From NCBI RefSeq assembly GCF_014199915.1, contig NZ_JACHOO010000003.1, forward strand, positions 180,217-244,216: a DNA stretch of 64,000 nt, written 5' to 3'. The position numbers and the translations under genes are program-made. Positions within the stretch are counted from its first letter, which is position 1. Every line of letters begins with the position of its first letter. Below are positions 8,228-15,991 of the stretch, piece by piece. The notes beneath the pieces are model-generated. The model saw only the letters and a list, made by a program, of their open reading frames with translations, did no database searches and was not told the DNA's origin. The stretch comes from Prosthecomicrobium pneumaticum (GTDB lineage Bacteria > Pseudomonadota > Alphaproteobacteria > Rhizobiales > Kaistiaceae).

Positions 8228-8454
8228 GGCCTCCCGGCCGGCTCCCTTCGCTTCGGGCCGCTTCGGCGCGGTCGAGGCGATCGATCGAGATTGCCAAGAA
8301 CACCGGGGCCTGTCGAGCCAAACGCGCGCGGGGCCGCCCCCGTTCACCCGTTGTTTACTCCGTTCGCTCATCCATGGATAACCATGACGGGCCGGCGCCG
8401 TCGGCGCGGGGCCGTCGTCGCGCATCTCGACACCGTCACCATTCCGGGCCTGTC

Positions 8455-8814
8455 ATGAACCGCATCCTGCTCGCCGAAGACGACAACGATCTGCGCCGGT
8501 TCCTCGCAAAGGCGCTCGAGAACGCCGGCTATGACGTCGTCTCCTTCGACAACGGGCTGAGCGCCTATGAGCGGATCCGCGAGGAGCCCTTCACGCTGCT
8601 GCTGACCGACATCCTGATGCCGGAGATGGACGGCATCGAGCTCGCCCGCCGGGCGACCGAGCTCGACCCCGATCTCAAGGTGATGTTCATCACCGGCTTC
8701 GCGGCGGTCGCGCTCAATCCGGATTCGAAGGCGCCGAAGGATGCCAAGGTGTTGTCGAAGCCCTTCCATCTGCGCGATCTGGTCACCGAGGTGGAGCGCC
8801 TGCTCGCCGCCTGA
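8455..8814 (+). CDS. cpdR: Single-domain response regulator CpdR
   Basis: Receiver-only regulator that, when unphosphorylated, promotes ClpXP-dependent degradation of cell-cycle proteins; in Caulobacter it is phosphorylated through CckA-ChpT. The 119-residue protein is a complete receiver: acidic pair at 9-10, phosphoacceptor Asp52 in LLTDILMPEMDG, Thr80 in MFITGF and Lys102 in SKPFHLRDL. There is no output domain. The C-terminus ends in Leu-Ala-Ala, like CpdR proteins that are themselves ClpXP substrates. The insertion NPDSKAPKDAKV before the SKPF lysine is typical of CpdR and separates it from other short receivers. It diverges from an N-formylglutamate amidohydrolase gene. Confidence 0.9.
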   Translation: MNRILLAEDDNDLRRFLAKALENAGYDVVSFDNGLSAYERIREEPFTLLLTDILMPEMDGIELARRATELDPDLKVMFITGFAAVALNPDSKAPKDAKVLSKPFHLRDLVTEVERLLAA

Positions 8815-8878
8815 CGCCGCCATGCGCATCGCCCCGGCGATCGCCGGTGGAGGGGTGTGAACAACCTCGAACGGACCG

Positions 8879-8908
8879 CTTGAACCCTCCGGCGCGACCC
8901 TGTATATC
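8879..8908 (+). promoter_or_regulatory. Sigma-70-type promoter of tRNA-Val
   Basis: CTTGAA (8879-8884) and TATATC (8903-8908) with 18 bases between, about 45 bases before the tRNA. Confidence 0.6.
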
Positions 8909-8951
8909 GCTGCCTCACGCCGCCGGCCCCGCACCGGCGACACGATCGGAT

Positions 8952-9026
<75 letters not shown>

Positions 9027-9119
9027 TCCTTCAGCCGAGACCATAGACGAATGTGCAAGACGGGGCGCTTGCGCCCGGTTCGTTCGTTCCGGTCGGCCGA
9101 CACGTGCCCGTCCTCCCGA

Positions 9120-9520
9120 TCCCGCGCGCCGTCATCCTCGCGAAGGCGGGAACCCGTTCCGCCGAGCCGTCCTCTGTTCATGAGTTCGCGGGAACGACGG
9201 GTGGGGAGGACCGTGCCCCCGACTGTGCGCCGGAGGCCCGGCTCGCTGGACTCCGGCCTTCGCCGGGGGACGGATGGAGAGGCCGGCCCCCGGAGCACCC
9301 ACGCGCACGATTATGGATGCCGGCACGGAGGCCGGCATGACGGGTGGGGAGGGATGCTCCGAGAGCGAGGGGCCGGCGTGGCCGCGAAGGCCGGGCGACG
9401 GACCGGACGGGCGTGCCCGACGGCCGGAACCGGAGAGCGGTGCTCGCCATCGAGAACACCCGTCACCCCGGCCTTCGTGCCGGGGTCCATAATCGTGACG
9501 CCGGGCGGAGAGCGCGTCGG
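9120..9520. repeat. Gene-free stretch with REP-like palindromic elements
   Basis: Between the tRNA and the next gene (9027-9684) no protein is recognisable. Several degenerate copies of a palindromic element occur: GTCATCCTCGCGAAGGCGGG near 9131, GGACTCCGGCCTTCGCCGGG near 9248, ATGCCGGCACGGAGGCCGGCATGACG-like near 9317 and GTCACCCCGGCCTTCGTGCCGGGG-like near 9462. They share a CCGGC-CTTCG-GCCGG core and flanking GTCAT/ATGAC ends. Related elements occur near 29.1, 31.6, 30.4 and 36.9 kb. The long open frames here are by-products of high GC. Confidence 0.6.
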
Positions 9521-9684
9521 CCTGCAGGCCGACATCCGCTCTGGCTCTCTGTCCCGTGGGGTCTCCTGGTCACCGTCCGATGCAAGGCGCGTGCAGATCC
9601 GGGATTCATCGAGCAGTGGGCATTGCGCGGAACAGAACCATGTTAAGCTTGACCATAGCTAAGTCGTAAGAACAGGGGCTTTCT

Positions 9685-9978
9685 TTGGATCGCGTCGATT
9701 GGGACCATATAAGGCGCCACAAATACGCAAATGCTTCGCCACCTTCGGACTGGCCGCGCGGCATCCGCCCAATATCTCTTGAAGGAACATCCCTTCTTGG
9801 TATAGACGCCAGAGGTCGCCTATACTGGGACGGCGAATATATCAGAACGGACGTCGTTCTCTCCCGCTGGCAAAACGTTGGCGCGGTGGCGGTTGTAATT
9901 TCTTCCTTTCTGAGTGCAGTGGCCGCTATAGCGCTGGTGGTGATTGAATTTCTGCGGCTACCGCCGTCAGCGCTATAA
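9685..9978 (+). CDS. Hypothetical small membrane protein
   Basis: A 97-residue protein of unknown function starting with TTG. The N-terminal half is soluble and carries a conserved-looking block: WDHIRRHKYANASPP, then PISLEGTSLLGID and GRLYWDGEYI. Residues about 65-90 form one hydrophobic helix (VAVVISSFLSAVAAIALVVI). It could be a small inner-membrane protein with a cytosolic head. Base composition is clearly less GC-rich than the surroundings, and codon choice (for example ATA and AAA) differs, which suggests horizontal origin. It follows a repeat-rich stretch next to a tRNA. No partner gene is evident. Confidence 0.6.
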   Translation: MDRVDWDHIRRHKYANASPPSDWPRGIRPISLEGTSLLGIDARGRLYWDGEYIRTDVVLSRWQNVGAVAVVISSFLSAVAAIALVVIEFLRLPPSAL

Positions 9979-10110
9979 TTCGCGACCGACGCAGAGAAAT
10001 GCGATCAGGACGTTACGGGGGCCAGCGAGGCCCCCAGCGGGCACCGGTCGGTGGCCCGATGCTTCAAGGCGCCCCGTGCGGCCCGCGGAGGCCGGCCCGG
10101 CCGGCCGCTC

Positions 10111-10995
10111 CTATTCCGCCGCTTCGGCCGCGGGGCGGGCCCAGCGGCGTTCGAAGGCCCAGACCTCTTCGAAGCCGATCAGCGTGTTGAACTCCGAGAA
10201 GGGGAAGAGCGGCAGGTTGGGGGAGTTCGACGTGCCCTCCGCCTTCAGGACGCGGAGCGCGTTCTCCGCCGCCTGCGCCGCCGCGAGGCCGGTGATCGAG
10301 GGGAAGATGGCGAGCGCATAGCCGAATGCGGCGAGCTCTTTCGCCGAGCGGATCGGCGTGCGGCCGCCATCGGCCATGTTCGCCATCATCGGCTTGCGGA
10401 TGCGCCGGCAGGCCTCGCGCATCTCCGCCTCGCTCTCGAGCGCCTCGAGGAAGACGATGTCGGCGCCGGCCTCGGCATAGGCCTCGCCGCGGGCGAGCGC
10501 GCCCTCGAAGCCGTGCGTCTGGCGCGCATCGGTGCGGGCGATGATGAGGGTCTCGTCGGGCTTCCTGCGTGCCTCGCAGGCGACCTTGATCTTCTCGACC
10601 ATGTCGATCACCGGCACGACGCGCTTGAAGGGCGTATGGCCGCACTTCTTGGGGAATTCCTGATCCTCGATCTGGATCGCCACGGCGCCCGCCTCCTCAT
10701 AGCCGCGCACCGTGTGGTGGACGTTGAGGAGCCCGCCATAGCCGGTGTCGGCATCGGCGATGACGCTCGCATCGACGGTGCGGGCGAGCGTCGCGACGCG
10801 GTCGAGCATCTGGGTATAGGTGGCGATGCCGGCGTCCGGCAGGCCGTGCGCCGAGGCGGTCGTCCAGTAGCCCGAGGCATAGACGAAATCGAAGCCGACC
10901 TTGTTCGCGACCACCGCCGCGATCATGTCGTGAATGCCCGGCGCGGCGACGAACTCGCCGGACTGGAGGGCCGCCCGCAGACTGCGCTTGCTCAT
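10111..10995 (-). CDS. Isocitrate lyase/PEP mutase superfamily carbon-carbon lyase (PrpB- or dimethylmalate lyase-like)
   Basis: TIM-barrel enzyme expected to cleave a 2-hydroxy-dicarboxylate or tricarboxylate, as methylisocitrate lyase or 2,3-dimethylmalate lyase do. In the 294-residue protein the Mg site DADTGYGG (Asp81, Asp83) and the catalytic loop KKCGH with Cys118 are intact. That Cys marks true lyases and argues against a phosphonate enzyme. It is the last gene of a four-gene operon; its ATG overlaps the stop of the amidohydrolase gene by four bases. Products such as pyruvate plus a short acid would fit the dehydratase subunits encoded upstream. Housekeeping roles in the methylcitrate cycle are less likely because no prpC or prpD is present. 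Confidence 0.82.
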   Translation of the reverse strand: MSKRSLRAALQSGEFVAAPGIHDMIAAVVANKVGFDFVYASGYWTTASAHGLPDAGIATYTQMLDRVATLARTVDASVIADADTGYGGLLNVHHTVRGYEEAGAVAIQIEDQEFPKKCGHTPFKRVVPVIDMVEKIKVACEARRKPDETLIIARTDARQTHGFEGALARGEAYAEAGADIVFLEALESEAEMREACRRIRKPMMANMADGGRTPIRSAKELAAFGYALAIFPSITGLAAAQAAENALRVLKAEGTSNSPNLPLFPFSEFNTLIGFEEVWAFERRWARPAAEAAE

Positions 10996-11636
10996 GCTCT
11001 GACGCTTTCGGAGGAGGTTTCGAGATAGGCGAGCGCCGCGTCGAGGCCGACGACATCGCCATATTTCGCGTCCATGTCGAAGAGATTGGCCTCGTGCGGC
11101 GCCGGATGGCGGTCGCCCACCGCCTCGCGCACGACGATCGGGATGAAGCCGTGCGAGCAGGCGTCGACGCAGGTGGCGCGCACGCAGCCGCTGGTCGACA
11201 GGCCGGTGATGACGAGCGTGTCGACGCCCCAGCTCGTCAGCGTCGAGGCGAGCGACGTGCCGAAGAAGGCGCTCGGATACTGCTTCGAGACGACGAGCTC
11301 GCCGGGCGCGACCGTGAGGCCCTTCGGCCAGCGGCCCATCGGACTGCCTTCGACGAAATGATGCAGCACCATGCTCTTCTGGTAGAAGCGGCCGCCGTTC
11401 CGGCCGTCCGCGTCATAGACGACATTGGTGTAGATCACCGGCACGCCGGCCCGCCGGGCGGCGGCCTGGAGCGTGAGCGCCGCGGCGAGCGCGTCCTCGA
11501 CGCCGGCATAGAGCGCGCAGGCCGGGTCGAAATAGGCCTCGACGAAATCGATCAGGATCAGTGCCGGCCGGGCACCGAAGCCGATCCGCTTGCCGAAGGC
11601 GCGCTGGTAATTGCTCGAGAGCGATTCGTCCGTCAT
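10992..11636 (-). CDS. Isochorismatase-family cysteine hydrolase (N-carbamoylsarcosine amidase-like)
   Basis: Cytosolic amidohydrolase of the cysteine-hydrolase superfamily. The triad is visible: Asp30 (LILIDFVEAY), Lys118 (VVSKQYPSAF) and Cys151 (GLSTSGCVRATCVDA). The segment STSGCVRAT-x-VDA-x-x-x-GF is typical of N-carbamoylsarcosine amidase and maleamate amidohydrolase, not of isochorismatase itself. With hydantoinase genes next door, a substrate with a primary amide or ureido group produced by ring opening is likely. The ATG at 11636 overlaps the preceding leuD-like stop (ATGA), and the gene's own stop overlaps the lyase start, so translation is probably coupled. Confidence 0.83.
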   Translation of the reverse strand: MTDESLSSNYQRAFGKRIGFGARPALILIDFVEAYFDPACALYAGVEDALAAALTLQAAARRAGVPVIYTNVVYDADGRNGGRFYQKSMVLHHFVEGSPMGRWPKGLTVAPGELVVSKQYPSAFFGTSLASTLTSWGVDTLVITGLSTSGCVRATCVDACSHGFIPIVVREAVGDRHPAPHEANLFDMDAKYGDVVGLDAALAYLETSSESVRA

Positions 11637-12313
11637 CCCGCCTCCGCACGGCTTTCCGGTTCGGCGCCGTCGGGCGCCCGGTTGAGATCGTCGAAAAAGG
11701 CGAGCCGGTCGCGCGCCAGATGGAGCCAGGGCGCGGTGCGCCGCTGGCGCGCCTCGAAGGCGTCGATCGCCGCCGCATCGTCGGCGAGGATCGCGCCGAT
11801 CTCGTCGAGCCCGGCGAGCAGCGCGCGCCGGCGGTAGGGGTCGATCGCGAAACGAAGGATCGCCCCGTCGGGCAGTGCGATCGTCTCGCTCTCGAGATCG
11901 ACGGTCATCGGCGCGCCGGTCCCGGCCGCCGCCATCGCGCGGGCCTGGTCCTCGGCCGGCAGGACGATCGGCAGCACGCCGTTGCGGAAGCAATTGGCAT
12001 GGAAGATCTCGCCGAAGCTCTCGGCGAGGACGACGCGGATGCCGAAATCGGCGAGCGCCCAGACCGCCTGCTCGCGGCTCGACCCGCCGCCGAAATTGCG
12101 CCCCGTGACGAGGATCCGCGCGCGATCGAAGGGCGGCCGGTCGAGCACGAAGGGCGGCGCATCCGCCTTGTGGCGCCGCTCGTGGAAGAGGTGGCGGCCG
12201 AGCCCCTCGCGGTCGAGCAGGAGCAGGAAGCGGGCCGGGAAGATGATGTCGGTGTCGAGGTCGGCCTCGGGCAGCGGGGCGGCGACGCTGGTGACGGAAC
12301 GGAAGGGCTGCAT
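11633..12313 (-). CDS. leuD: 3-isopropylmalate dehydratase-like small subunit
   Basis: Swivelling small subunit of an aconitase-superfamily hydro-lyase. The 226-residue protein shows DLDTDIIFPARFLL near the start and the substrate-loop motif GRNFGGGSSREQAVWAL, followed by FGEIFHANCFRNGVLP, all conserved in LeuD. It is about 25 residues longer than ordinary LeuD because of a C-terminal tail after HLARDRLAFFDDLNR. It starts eight bases after the large-subunit stop. Together they could act on a branched malate or maleate, such as dimethylmaleate or citraconate, rather than in leucine synthesis; the symbol reflects family only. Confidence 0.82.
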   Translation of the reverse strand: MQPFRSVTSVAAPLPEADLDTDIIFPARFLLLLDREGLGRHLFHERRHKADAPPFVLDRPPFDRARILVTGRNFGGGSSREQAVWALADFGIRVVLAESFGEIFHANCFRNGVLPIVLPAEDQARAMAAAGTGAPMTVDLESETIALPDGAILRFAIDPYRRRALLAGLDEIGAILADDAAAIDAFEARQRRTAPWLHLARDRLAFFDDLNRAPDGAEPESRAEAG

Positions 12314-12320
12314 CGGCGGC

Positions 12321-13724
12321 TCAGGCGAGGGAACGGACGTCGGCGAGGCGGCCGGCGATCGCCGCCGCGGCGGCCATGGCCGGGCTCATCAGGTGGGTGC
12401 GCCCGCCTTTGCCCTGCCGGCCCTCGAAATTGCGGTTCGAGGTGGAGGCGCAGCGCTCGCCCGGCGCCAGCCGGTCGTCGTTCATCGCGACGCACATCGA
12501 GCAGCCGGACTCGCGCCATTCGAAGCCGGCGGCACGGAAGATGCGGTCGAGCCCTTCCGCCTCCGCCTGCAGCCGCACCCCGGCCGAGCCCGGCACGACG
12601 ATCGCCTGCACGGTCGGGGCGACGCTGCGCCCGGCGACGACGCGCGCCGCGAGCCGCAGATCCTCGATCCGGCCATTGGTGCAGGAGCCGATGAAGACGC
12701 GGTCGATCGGGATCTCGTCGAGCCGGCGGCCGGGTTCGAGCCCCATATAGGCGAGGCTGCGGCGCATCCGCGCGCGGCGCTCCGGGTCGGGCTCCGCGTC
12801 GGGGTCCGGCACGGCGGCGGTGATCGGCAGGTTCTCTTCCGGCGTCGTGCCCCAGGAGATGCGCGGCGCGAGCGCGCCGACATCGAGCCGCACCTCGCGG
12901 TCGAACACCGCATCCGGATCGGTGGCGAGCGCGCGCCATGCGGCGCGGGCGGCGTCCCATTCGGCGCCGCGCGGGGCGAGCGGCCGGCCCTCGAGATAGG
13001 CGAAGGTGGTCTCGTCGGGCGCCACCATGCCGACCCGGCTGCCCGCCTCGATCGACATGTTGCAGAGCGTCATGCGCTCTTCCATCGAGAGCGCGCGCAC
13101 CGCCTCGCCGGCATATTCGATCGCGTGGCCGACGCCGCCGCCCGTGCCGATCGTGCCGATCAGGGCGAGGATGACGTCTTTCACGGTCACGCCGGCCGGC
13201 AGGCGGCCGTCGAGCGTCACCCGCATCCGCTTCTGCTTGCGCTGCCTGAGCGTCTGGGTCGCGAAGATGCATTCGCATTCACTGGCGCCGATTCCGAACG
13301 CCAGCGCGCCGAATGCGCCGTGTGTGCAGGTGTGGCTGTCGCCGCACACCAGCGTCGCGCCGGGCAGGGTGAAGCCGAGCTCCGGGCCGATGACGTGAAC
13401 GATGCCGTGCCGGCGGTCGCGCATCGGGATGTAGGGGATGCCGAAGCGGGTCGCGTTCTCCTGCAGGCGCGACACCTGGCGGGCGGCGAGCCCGTCGGGC
13501 AGCGGCCGGGCGCGGTTGCGCGTCGGCACCGCGTGATCGGCAACCGCGACATGCGCATCCGGCCGGCGAAGCGCGCGATTCTGCGCGATCAGGCCGGCAA
13601 AGGCCTGCGGGCTCGACACCTCCTGGACGAGATGCCGGTCGATATAGAGGAGCGACGTGCCGTCCTCGTAGTCCTTGACGAGGTGGTCCCGCCAGACCTT
13701 GTCGTAGAGGGTGAGCGCGCTCAT
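12321..13724 (-). CDS. leuC: 3-isopropylmalate dehydratase-like large subunit
   Basis: Fe-S large subunit of an aconitase-superfamily hydratase. With the start at 13724 it has 467 residues, the normal LeuC length. The three cluster ligands fall where expected: Cys348 in FIGSCTNGR, and Cys408 and Cys411 in GCSMC. The loops [14 protein letters not shown] and [21 protein letters not shown] are intact, so it should be active. It is first in a four-gene leftward operon with the small subunit, an amidohydrolase and a lyase. A leucine-pathway role is possible. However, the absence of leuA or leuB and the catabolic neighbours favour a specialised hydratase (dimethylmaleate or citraconate hydratase type). 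Confidence 0.84.
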   Translation of the reverse strand: MSALTLYDKVWRDHLVKDYEDGTSLLYIDRHLVQEVSSPQAFAGLIAQNRALRRPDAHVAVADHAVPTRNRARPLPDGLAARQVSRLQENATRFGIPYIPMRDRRHGIVHVIGPELGFTLPGATLVCGDSHTCTHGAFGALAFGIGASECECIFATQTLRQRKQKRMRVTLDGRLPAGVTVKDVILALIGTIGTGGGVGHAIEYAGEAVRALSMEERMTLCNMSIEAGSRVGMVAPDETTFAYLEGRPLAPRGAEWDAARAAWRALATDPDAVFDREVRLDVGALAPRISWGTTPEENLPITAAVPDPDAEPDPERRARMRRSLAYMGLEPGRRLDEIPIDRVFIGSCTNGRIEDLRLAARVVAGRSVAPTVQAIVVPGSAGVRLQAEAEGLDRIFRAAGFEWRESGCSMCVAMNDDRLAPGERCASTSNRNFEGRQGKGGRTHLMSPAMAAAAAIAGRLADVRSLA

Positions 13725-13844
13725 TCCGTCCGCTGTCGCCGTCCGCTGTTGCCTTCGCCGCGGGGCCGTTGCGGAGGCCTCTCCGAACTGCCCGGACAGC
13801 CTCCCCGATCGGCCTGAAATTTGTTCTTGCGGCCCGTCTGAAGA

Positions 13845-13863
13845 GCAAACTATGCTAGTTTGC
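13845..13863. promoter_or_regulatory. Perfect inverted repeat in the leuC-like/hyuA divergent promoter
   Basis: GCAAACTA-TGC-TAGTTTGC, eight-base arms with a three-base centre. It overlaps the operator at 13860 by four bases and contains TATGCT, a possible -10 box for hyuA with CTTGCG at 13826-13831 upstream. It may be a binding site for a regulator or part of an extended operator. Confidence 0.5.
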
Positions 13864-13875
13864 ATGCGCATTCAA
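13860..13875. promoter_or_regulatory. LacI-type operator before hyuA
   Basis: TTGCATGCGCATTCAA matches the palindrome TTGAATGCGYATTCAA with one changed base. An unbroken copy lies before the transporter operon at 19114. It is placed between the divergent leuC-like and hyuA genes, about 55 bases before hyuA. The likely binder is the LacI protein encoded at 17832-18914. Confidence 0.68.
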
Positions 13876-13928
13876 TAGCGTGTCGACGGCCGCCCCGGGC
13901 GGGCCGCAAGAGCAGAGGGAAAGAGGCT

Positions 13929-15986
13929 ATGAGGCTCGGAGTCGATGTGGGCGGAACGTTCACCGACTTGCTGCTGCACGACGAGCGGACGCAGCGCACC
14001 TTTCAGGCGAAGACGCCGTCGACGCCGCAGGACCAGTCGATCGGCGTCGCCGCGGGCGTGAAGCTGATCTGCGAGAAGGCCGGCATAGCGCCGTCCGACA
14101 TCGAACTCGTGCTGCACGGCACGACGGTGGCGACCAATGCGGTGCTCGAGGGCAAGGGCGCGCGCGTCGGCCTGCTCGTCACCGAGGGCTTCGAATACAC
14201 CCTCCACCTCGCCAAGTCCTGGACGCCCGGCCCGCTGTTCGGCTGGATCGTGATGGACAAGCCCGATCCGCTCGCCGCGCTCGCCGACACGCGCGGCATT
14301 CCGGAGCGGATGAACGCCCGCGGCGAGATCGTCCGGCCGCTCGACATCGGGAAGGCGACGGCGCTCATCGATGATCTGTGCAGCTCCGGCATCGAGGCGC
14401 TGACCATCTCGCTGATGCATTCCTACGCCAATCCGGAGCACGAGCGCCGGCTCGCCGCGATCGTCGCCGAGCGGCATCCCGACATCCCGGTCTCGCTCTC
14501 CTCCGACATCCTGCCGGAGTTCCGCGAATATGACCGCGCCATCACCACGGTGATGAACGACTATGTCCGGCCGATCATGAAGCGCTATCTGTCGCGCATC
14601 GAGGATCGGCTGCGCGACGAGGGCGTGACGGCCCGGCTGCACATCGTGCGCTCCGACGGCGGGCTGATGAGCGCCGCGGCGGCCTCCGAGCGGCCGGTGC
14701 ACACCGTGCTCTCGGGCCCGGCCGGCGGCGTCACCTCGACGGTGATGATCGCCCGCCGCACCGGCTTCAACAAGCTGCTCGCCTTCGACATGGGCGGCAC
14801 CTCGACTGACGTGTCGGTGATCATCGACGGCCAGCCGACGATCTCGCGCTCGACCGAGGTCGGCTTCTTCCCCGCCAAGGTGCCGACGCTCGATGTGCGC
14901 AGCGTCGGCGCCGGCGGCGGCTCGATCGCGGAAGTGTCGGAGCTGACGAAGTCGCTCCGCGTCGGCCCGCGCAGCGCCGGCGCCCGGCCCGGCCCGGTCT
15001 CCTATGGGCGCGGCGGCACAGAGCCGGCGGTGAGCGACGCCAATGTTGTGCTCGGCTATCTGCCGCCGGTGCTGCTCGGCGGCGACATGGCGCTCGACGT
15101 GGAAGGCGCCCGCGCCGCGGTCGGCCGGATCGGCGATGCGCTCGGCCTGTCGGCGGAAGAGGCGGCGAAGGGCATCATCGACATTGCGAACGAGGTGATG
15201 CTCGGAGCGCTGCGCGTCATCACCGTGCAGCGCGGCCTCGATCCGCGCGATTTCGGCATCGTCGCCTTCGGTGGCGCCGGGCCGCTGCACGCCAATGCCA
15301 TGGCGGAGCTGCTCGGCTGCTACCCGGTGCTCGTGCCGCCGAGCCCCGGCGTGCTCTCCGCGCTCGGCTTCCTCGAGGCCGAGTTCAAGAACGAGTTCGT
15401 CCAGACCTTCATCCGCTCGACCGTCGGGCTCGACCCGGCCGAAATCTGGACCCGCTTCGATGGTCTGGCGCAGAAGGCCGAGGCCTGGCTCGACGAGCAG
15501 GAGGTCGAGGGCGCCGATCGCGGCATCCTTTATTCGCTCGACCTGCGCTACGAGCAGCAGGGTTTCGAGGTGACGATCGACCTGCCGCGTGCCCTCGTCG
15601 CGGCGCGGGGCGGCGCCGGCGAGATCCTCGACAAGTTCCACGCCACCCATCAGCGGCTCTATGGCGTCCGCTTCGACGTGCCGGTCGAACTGGTGGCGCT
15701 GCGCGTCGTCGCGACCGGGGCGACCGCACCGGTCGACGAGGCGGTGCCGGATGCCTCGGGCGGAGATATCGCCGCGGCGCTGATGGAGGTGCGCCCGAGC
15801 TATTTCGACGGCGCCTTCGTCGACACGCCGAACTACGACCGGGCGAAGCTCGCCGTCGGCGCGCGGGTCGAAGGTCCGGCGATCATCCGCCAATACGACA
15901 CCACCACCGTCGTGCTGCCGCGCCACTATGCCGAGGTGGACGCCCACGGCAATCTGCTGATCTGGCCCGTTTCGAGGGGGAACTGA
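13929..15986 (+). CDS. hyuA: Hydantoinase/oxoprolinase subunit A
   Basis: ATP-binding subunit of the hydantoinase/5-oxoprolinase family, whose members open lactam, imide or hydantoin rings with ATP, or carboxylate ketones. The 685-residue protein starts MRLGVDVGGTFTDLLLHDE, the hydantoinase A N-terminal nucleotide fold. It continues with LHGTTVATNAVLEGKG, the ASKHA motifs LSGPAGGVTST and FDMGGTSTDVS, and the later AFGGAGPLHA block, so all usual blocks are present. The ATG at 13929 follows AGAGGGAAAGAGG; an upstream in-frame extension crosses the operator and is rejected. hyuB follows after five bases. The substrate is unknown; N-methylhydantoin, cyclic imides and lactams are all compatible. 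Confidence 0.9.
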   Translation: MRLGVDVGGTFTDLLLHDERTQRTFQAKTPSTPQDQSIGVAAGVKLICEKAGIAPSDIELVLHGTTVATNAVLEGKGARVGLLVTEGFEYTLHLAKSWTPGPLFGWIVMDKPDPLAALADTRGIPERMNARGEIVRPLDIGKATALIDDLCSSGIEALTISLMHSYANPEHERRLAAIVAERHPDIPVSLSSDILPEFREYDRAITTVMNDYVRPIMKRYLSRIEDRLRDEGVTARLHIVRSDGGLMSAAAASERPVHTVLSGPAGGVTSTVMIARRTGFNKLLAFDMGGTSTDVSVIIDGQPTISRSTEVGFFPAKVPTLDVRSVGAGGGSIAEVSELTKSLRVGPRSAGARPGPVSYGRGGTEPAVSDANVVLGYLPPVLLGGDMALDVEGARAAVGRIGDALGLSAEEAAKGIIDIANEVMLGALRVITVQRGLDPRDFGIVAFGGAGPLHANAMAELLGCYPVLVPPSPGVLSALGFLEAEFKNEFVQTFIRSTVGLDPAEIWTRFDGLAQKAEAWLDEQEVEGADRGILYSLDLRYEQQGFEVTIDLPRALVAARGGAGEILDKFHATHQRLYGVRFDVPVELVALRVVATGATAPVDEAVPDASGGDIAAALMEVRPSYFDGAFVDTPNYDRAKLAVGARVEGPAIIRQYDTTTVVLPRHYAEVDAHGNLLIWPVSRGN

Positions 15987-15991
15987 GCGCC

